DNA of 36,967 nucleotides from Hysterium pulicare CBS 123377 (taxonomy: Eukaryota; Ascomycota; Dothideomycetes; Hysteriales; Hysteriaceae), in contig AJFK01000132.1 in assembly GCA_000467715.1 (NCBI GenBank), positions 1 through 36,967 on the forward strand, given 5' to 3'. The notes under the pieces are model-generated. The model was not told the origin of the DNA, made no database searches, and saw only the letters and a program-made list of their open reading frames with translations. Below are positions 31,885 through 36,967 of the stretch, piece after piece. Position 1 is the stretch's first letter; each line of letters begins with the position of its first letter. Made by a program: the position numbers and the translations under genes.

Positions 31885-32345
31885 TTCCATCTCAGTATTA
31901 CTAATCTCGATTATTAGTGTAGAGCCTCAATGATGCAGATATCCACCATTGAAATATCGAAGACATTCCGCGCTCTCTATCTCCTTACCACCCCAGCTAC
32001 TCTCGCTGACCTTCACTTGATACGTCCGCAGGATGCAGAGCTGGACACCAAGCACGCCATTGCGCAAAGCACTTGGACCATTTTGGAATCTCTCGTCGCG
32101 GTCCCAGAATGAAGGACTAGGAGGAAGATGAGGAGGAAGCATAACAAGGCTGATTGCCGCTGTGTATGCACGAGGAACTGATTGGCGGAGTTCAACGCCT
32201 TTGCAACACATGGAACTGTAGTCATTGGACGCATGATGGTGCATGCTCTGCGGGAGATTGTGAAGAGAAGAAGAAGGGAAGAGGGAACGGTTGTACTTTA
32301 TATGTTGCGGATGGAGAGCGACCTCAGACTCTTCGATTAGCGTCA
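31885..32345 (-). repeat. Array unit 6
   Basis: TATA 32297-32304, leader CTTCACAAT 32257-32265, palindrome about 31890-31920; no E-box seen. It holds the longest open frames of the array, including 73 codons at 32013-32234 (minus) with a hydrophobic run SALLCFLLIFLLVLHSG, and an overlapping longer frame. Neither is shared with other units. Confidence 0.7.
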
Positions 32346-32450
32346 TTTGCTCTTTACGTAAGCAAATTACGCCTCAACCTCAGCGAACTTCGATCATATC
32401 TCTCTCCCTCTTCACCGTCAGGATGCTCAATTCCTCCTTTGCTTGCTAGC

Positions 32451-33590
32451 TAAAGCACCTTGCCCCGCTTGCTATCCTTCTTAGGTTCCTCTCAAGTCTA
32501 CGCCTCCAGGAGTCCGAGCTTTGGAAACATGAGGTCAGGAATGGCGAAGATGGTACTCTCAAGGGGAGTCTCCTCTCAACTGAAATCGAGTTGGACTTCA
32601 CTTCGCGGCATGGTAAATTTTGCTCCGGAATGGTGTCGTGTCTCTGCCCTTCCTTCTCCTTTACATTGTATTTAAACTACCTCCTTAACGTATACTATTT
32701 GCTGCTTGCCCGGTTCATAGCTTTATCTGCTTAATTGAAGGCCTTGCCGTGCTGTGTTCGATTTTGCCTCTGTTCCCTTTATTCGTACAAGTTTTCATTA
32801 TACATCACAAGCTGGATCTGCTTTGCTTTAGGTCTGCCTCTCTTGCCTGGCCGAGCTTCTTAAGATCAAGTTGTTCGGGATCATAGGATTATACAAGACC
32901 TAGTTACCCTCGGACCACTGAAGGACGCCAGGGCTCGCTATGTATGTTGGAAAGAACAATTGCTTGAAATTCTTTTCTTGTCTAGTCAGTCGGCATCTCG
33001 AAGATCAAAGCAGGAGACATGGTTGGAGCTTCCGAAACGTCAAATCATGCGCGACCAGAGAGCAGAAAGTACTTACGTTAAGTATTGCCCTGAGAATATT
33101 CCCCGGTAGAATATGTCGACCCAGGAACGAGTTGTGCCATCAAGACGCTCACGCAAGCACATAGGGAAACAACGAGGGAGCACGTCGCACTTTGTTGGCC
33201 GCATAGTAAAAGTCGCCGCCGAAAGTCTCCGCGGACGATGCCACTGCACAACAGGGTCAGGGAGCAACAGCTCCTCAAAGATGAAGTCGCCGAGGTGAAA
33301 GTTACCGATAGTAAAGTTGCCGGACGTAAATATAATCGAAGTCATGGACAAAAGAGGGACACCCGTGGTGTGCCCACGTTATCAACTCCTGCCATTGCCC
33401 GGTCCTGATTCTTACTTTCGACTTTCTTTCTTGCGTAACACCTAAGGCAGCATAAATCGAGGACCAGCATTTGGACTTAGCATGACTTCCCACGCGTACA
33501 CTGATGATCACGACCATGTGCATTCCGAGTCAGCTTTATCACAGACCAAATCCTTACACATGCGCTAACGTGTGCCTCAGCCCCGGTCCT
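32451..33590. other. Spacer between array and methyltransferase gene
   Basis: No array unit recognised and no certain gene. A minus-strand frame at 33073-33351 begins with a five-residue period (FTSGN, FTIGN, FHLGD) coded by repeated GTTGCC/GTCGCC-like words near 33260-33330. It has no further support. At the right end lies the probable first intron of the methyltransferase gene (CTAAC branch, acceptor ending 33580). Confidence 0.4.
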
Positions 33591-34339
33591 ATGTACCAAA
33601 CGGAGTGGGTGCAGAAGCTCCTTCGACAGATCCAGCATTGCCTTCAGACCAACAGTACCTGGCTCGGCATCGACAATTCAAAGCGTCAGCGCGTTCTCGA
33701 CTACGCCTGCGGAAATGGCACTGTGTCGAGCGTAAGTATCACTATTGCCCGACAAGACCCATAACTTGCTCACAGGCGTCAAAGGCACTTCTGACTGCAT
33801 TCCCGAATGCTGTCTTTCAGGGCCTGGATGTCGCTACTTCCCAGGTCCAGCGTTTCAACGACGAAGCTGCCAAGCTGTTTGATGGATCTCAGGACCGGAT
33901 GTTTGCCATCCAAGGCGACCTCAACGATCCACAGCCTATCTTGAGCGAGCCTGAATGGTCAGAGTTCGACGTCGCCATCATCAGCATGGCGCTCCACCAT
34001 GTGAAAGACCCGGTCGACTTCCTGAAACGGTTACAGCAGCGAGTCAAACGGGGCGGTGCGCTTGTTGTTGTGGACTTCCTGCAGCAATCATCCATAACCG
34101 ACAACAGCCATGCTACTGAGCATTGCGGAGGAGAGCCAAAGTATGACGCAGCGGATATGCTCAAAATGTACCAAGGTCCGAAGATATGGCCTGGCTTTTC
34201 CAACCACGACATCCACGCCGATATGACTGCTGCTGGTTGTACTGACGTCGACGTCAGGATGTATCCAGAGCCCATCGATGTCCCCGAGAAGATACAGATA
34301 TCTAATAGAATGTTCATCGCGAAAGCCACGGTTCTTTAA
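33591..34339 (+). CDS. Class I SAM-dependent methyltransferase
   Basis: Small-molecule-type SAM methyltransferase; the substrate is unknown. Exons 33591-33731 and 33776-34339, joined through a 44-nt intron (GTAAGT ... CTCACAG), give at least 234 aa. Motif I RVLDYACGNGTVS lies at residues 34-46. An acidic residue at the end of the second strand (FQGLDVA) follows, then EFDVAIISMALHHV and GGALVVVDFL, in the usual order for this fold. The N-terminus is unresolved. A branch point and acceptor just before 33581 show an upstream exon, perhaps from the ATG at 33483, but no donor gives the needed frame cleanly apart from a weak GTACAC. I give the first internal Met. It runs opposite to the flanking repeat units and lies between the two blocks of the array. 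Confidence 0.8.
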
Positions 34340-34469
34340 GGGTAGACGCGGCGGGGTTACTTGAAGGCATCGCAGTAGTTTTTTGGGGGGTCTGGAGGGT
34401 ATCTAGGTATTGACACTGTTTCTGATATCTGTGTTTGAGCATTCAATGTCTCGATCATTTTCCTCGCAT

Positions 34470-34990
34470 ACCACGTAGATTTTCTTCATCATACGCTAGC
34501 GTTCATACAAGTCTTCATCACGTAACCCTAAAACGATTCTAAATCGTGCCTCTCGATTCATCTCTCACCATTCTGAGTTTCCATGTCAAAGTTTCTGCCC
34601 ATTTTAAACTCGGACGCAAAAGACCCCATCGAGCGCAGCCGGAGCAGGAGTTTGTCCATTTCCTTAGCTGCCCGAAGGTTGAACGGGCATGCAAAGCCTG
34701 ACCCTGGATGCATTAGTGTAGAAGGGAGCTTTTGTTAATGTGCAACTACTCCGCAGGCGCCACAACACATCGGATACTCGATTGTATTTTGGTCCGAAAC
34801 TTCTGGGTTGCTCTGCTGCGTAGTGGTGGAGAAGCAGAGATGAAGGAAGAGAATAATGACTATATAGGCTTGAAGAAGCAATGTTTATTACAAAGCTCTT
34901 CGCGCGCTAGGTGCCGGGAGGATGATCGAGGGCTAGGACGTCGATTGTCGTTAGCTTGAGGTTGATGGAAAATACCGATGACGTGACAAT
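34470..34990 (-). repeat. Array unit 7
   Basis: TATA 34858-34866, degraded leader with CTCCACCAC near 34822-34832, shared CGCAACACATG-like segment near 34745-34775, palindrome about 34485-34510. No E-box in the usual place; a GTCACGTCA lies at 34978-34986. A short minus-strand frame reads MCCGACGVVAH, close to the MCCGVVG start in unit 5. Confidence 0.55.
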
Positions 34991-35039
34991 GGCTTTTCAA
35001 GATAATATCAATATCACAGCGAAAGTTCGGCCGTTCTTA

Positions 35040-35415
35040 GTATTACGATCATCATCTTATACTAACGATGATGCACACCCTCATCGCATAAAACCGATAG
35101 TGGAAGAATAACCATGATCCAAATCTTTTCACCAGTCTAATTCAATCCACCCAAACCATTAACCTTGAGCCATATGTTTGCATAACCACATCCCAGACCC
35201 GGAGGAAAACCAAACTATAGTTTTGGTCTTCTGGGACAGTTCATATTGATCTATGAACTTTCATAATAAAGGTGGACAGCCATTGCAAAAACCTCTATGC
35301 ACGCGTGGCAAGTTCATGAAATGTTCTTTGTGGGAACGTAGAAGAAGAAGAAAAAGAAGGGAGGGAGGCTTATATGTACTTGAAAACTGGAGCCGGTCAG
35401 TTTTGCACGTGCTCG
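35040..35415 (-). repeat. Array unit 8
   Basis: GCACGTGC 35405-35412, TATA 35369-35377, strong pyrimidine tract 35338-35368, leader CCCACAAAG near 35326-35334, ATCATC/GATGAT palindrome 35047-35070. The ATGTTC and CTGTGG blocks are missing or unrecognisable. Confidence 0.6.
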
Positions 35416-35509
35416 GCAGATGAAAGACCCCTTGGTGGTAGAGTAAGAAGGATAAGATGCGAAAATTGTTGTGGAAATAGTGAAAGGTGTTGCAGAGCTC
35501 TGGGTACGC

Positions 35510-36075
35510 ACTCATTTCTATCACATAATCATGACAATGCTGATCTTCATTGCTAAAATTCAAAACTTGCTACACCTGAACTCGAGTCAACCCGACAGCG
35601 AAACCGGAACTCTCTTCTTACCCAAAACCATCTCATCAAGTGCTTGTCGAGCACTATATGGTTTTAGTCAAAGAACGAGACAGCACCCACACCATGTTGG
35701 CCACCCAGAACTCGTTCTGGTCCATACCTGACCTCTTTCCTGCATTTTGAAGGCGGAACGAGAACATAGAAGACAACGTTCCATTTGTTTAGTGGGAAGA
35801 AGCCAGCACATGTCGCAAAAGTTCCACACGAGCTTGGAGAATGCACACTCCATAGGGCGGATGAGCAGGTCGGATAGGAAGTCTACGGGTCAGGGTCCGT
35901 AGCGCAAACAACATATAAGAGAAGAGATACTCATGTTGGCCATAGGCGAGGAATAGTTGCTTTTCTAGTTCCCGTTTCTGGTGGATAGTGGTGGTGGGAG
36001 AAGGAAGAGGAGGATGGCGAAGAAGTTTATGTAGTGTTTGAGTTGGAGAAGAGAAAGGGGCAGATCACGTGCAAG
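35510..36075 (-). repeat. Array unit 9
   Basis: CACGTGA 36065-36071, TATA-like TACATAAA 36025-36032, pyrimidine tract 35995-36020, ATGTTCTCGTTCCGC block at 35753-35767, palindrome about 35515-35545. The leader motif is poorly kept. Minus-strand frames of about 60 codons cross it (35664-35853). Confidence 0.6.
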
Positions 36076-36184
36076 GGGAAAATGGATGAAGAAGGATGTT
36101 GGATAGAGAAGGTGTCTCTACCAACGACGCCTACGTCAAACTACCTTCAAGGCTTCTAATTCCAACTTTTGGGGCCATACACCA

Positions 36185-36930
36185 ATCGAGATCACCATCG
36201 TCATCACATAATACTAACTATGCATACCGTTATCTCTCAACCCTGAGGATCTTCACAGCCTCTACCTTGCTGCTGTGGACCCAATTTCGACCTCTTGGCC
36301 CAACCCATACATTCCACGATTTCCAAGCATCTATCTGGCACGTCCACAAGTCGAGACACCAGAGACCAAACCCATCGTACCGTTCTTCCGCTAAGGCTGT
36401 CTAGTCAATCTCTTCGGAAATACCAAGAGGGGAACGAGGACAGACACATAATCTTATCCCATTCGGTAGCTGGGAAAGAACTACTCATGTCGCAATTATT
36501 CCACTTCAATTTAGTGAACCCGCAAATCCCATTGGCTTCGGGATTGGTTCTGTATTAAGCCGCTGACTCTCAAAGACATTGGCCCACAGTCTCCATACAT
36601 GTAAGGCTTGCCAATGCGTTAAACACTGTTCCTGGAGGAGTTATGAGAGCGGTGTTCAGCATGGCTTGAGCCCACCGGTTCCACAGAAGCAATATCCATT
36701 TTGCAGAGTGGGTGGGCGTTTGGCAGACATGGATCTAAATCAAGGGTAGATCATGGCCGGCGGAAACACCACGGTCTGGAAATTGGCTCGCAATTCGAAC
36801 CGGCCATAAATCATTGATGGTGCTGGCTAGAGGTTCATGTGGAGAGGAAAAAGAGAAAGCGGAGGAGGGAAGGGAGAGTATATATACCCTGAGATCCAAG
36901 AGGGGAAATAGGGATGGTCATGTGCTCTAC
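36185..36930 (-). repeat. Array unit 10
   Basis: CACATGA 36918-36924, TATATATAC 36879-36888, pyrimidine tract 36842-36876, leader CTCCACATGAA 36837-36847, CTCGTTCCCC block near 36429-36440, CATCGTCATCACATAAT palindrome region 36190-36215. It is the longest unit and reaches almost to the window edge. Confidence 0.6.
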
Positions 36931-36940
36931 GATCACAGTT

Positions 36941-36966
36941 GGGGGGGGGGGGGGGGGGGGGGGGGG
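36941..36966. repeat. Run of 26 G at the window edge
   Basis: An uninterrupted G homopolymer followed by one T ends the window. It is not a telomere repeat (TTAGGG/CCCTAA). A real G tract is possible, but at an edge a dark-cycle read artefact or a collapsed assembly end is more likely. Confidence 0.9.
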
Positions 36967-36967
36967 T

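Larger units (their letters stand above)
29010..32450 (-). repeat. Array of six co-oriented diverged promoter-like units
   Basis: Six units follow head to tail, read best on the minus strand. The leader motif (CTTCACAA or close) recurs at 29465, 30083, 30681, 31180, 31706 and 32257, so spacing is 618, 598, 499, 526 and 551 bp. Each unit carries, in the same order, most of these: an E-box-like box, a TATA box, a pyrimidine tract, the leader motif, an ATGTTC-type block, a CTGTGG block and a CATCAT/ATGATG imperfect palindrome. Units differ by many substitutions and indels. I see no transposase, reverse transcriptase or target-site duplication. A decayed tandem gene family and an array of non-coding transcription units both fit. 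Confidence 0.8.
34420..36930 (-). repeat. Second block of the array, four units
   Basis: Beyond the methyltransferase the same unit type returns in the same orientation, more diverged. TATA boxes lie at 34858, 35369, 36025 and 36879, 511-854 bp apart. The shared parts are the TATA box, pyrimidine tract, CACGTG/CACATG box, ATGTTC block and palindrome. Because both blocks share orientation, the simplest history is one array that the methyltransferase gene came to split, or two blocks from a segmental copy. Confidence 0.65.

Noticed and set aside
36783-36803. GGTTCGAATT on the minus strand, B-box-like
   Set aside because: The flanking bases cannot form a T stem, and no tRNA fold is visible.
29010-36930. 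Array units as solo long terminal repeats of a retroelement
   Set aside because: The TATA box and regular structure prompted the idea, but there are no TG...CA ends, target duplications, primer sites or coding remnants. Head-to-tail spacing with one orientation fits tandem duplication better.
36941-36966. Telomere end
   Set aside because: Pure G with no TTAGGG/CCCTAA units.

Overview
The window is nuclear DNA from a filamentous ascomycete (Pezizomycotina). Genes lie on both strands and carry short introns, mostly 44-65 nt, with GTAAGT/GTATGT-type donors and CTAAC/CTAAT branch points. Several proteins align through their conserved cores with Neurospora or yeast relatives. Splice junctions and reading frames were worked out by hand from the sequence; no database search was run.

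Left and centre (about 0.6-28.5 kb) hold ten genes. In order: a DIM-2-type DNA cytosine methyltransferase (+); dihydroorotase of pyrimidine synthesis (-); an Ariadne-type RBR ubiquitin ligase (-); eIF2B epsilon (-); the HSF-domain response regulator Skn7 (-); a mitochondrial Prx5-type peroxiredoxin (+); an unknown conserved-looking protein in two exons (-); a TFIIIC triple-barrel (tau55/sfc7-like) subunit (-); a Vps62/DUF946 protein (+); and a second unknown protein (+). Skn7 and the peroxiredoxin are divergently transcribed from one 1.5 kb intergenic region that carries a TTACTAA AP-1/Yap1-type site. This is a plausible oxidative-stress pairing.

Right arm (about 28.5-37 kb) is different. It has one convincing gene, a class I SAM methyltransferase at 33.6-34.3 kb. 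On either side are at least ten diverged repeat units of about 0.5-0.85 kb, six on the left and four on the right, all in the same orientation. Read on the minus strand, most units repeat a promoter-like order: an E-box-like CACATG/CACGTG box, a TATA box about 20-35 nt on, a pyrimidine tract, a conserved leader (CTTCACAA or close), an ATGTTC-type block, a CTGTGG block and a CATCAT/ATGATG imperfect palindrome. Reading frames are not shared between units, so the array is either a family of non-coding transcription units or the decayed remains of a small gene family. I do not recognise it as any named element, and it is the main candidate for something undescribed.

The window ends in a run of 26 G, probably a sequencing or contig-edge artefact.
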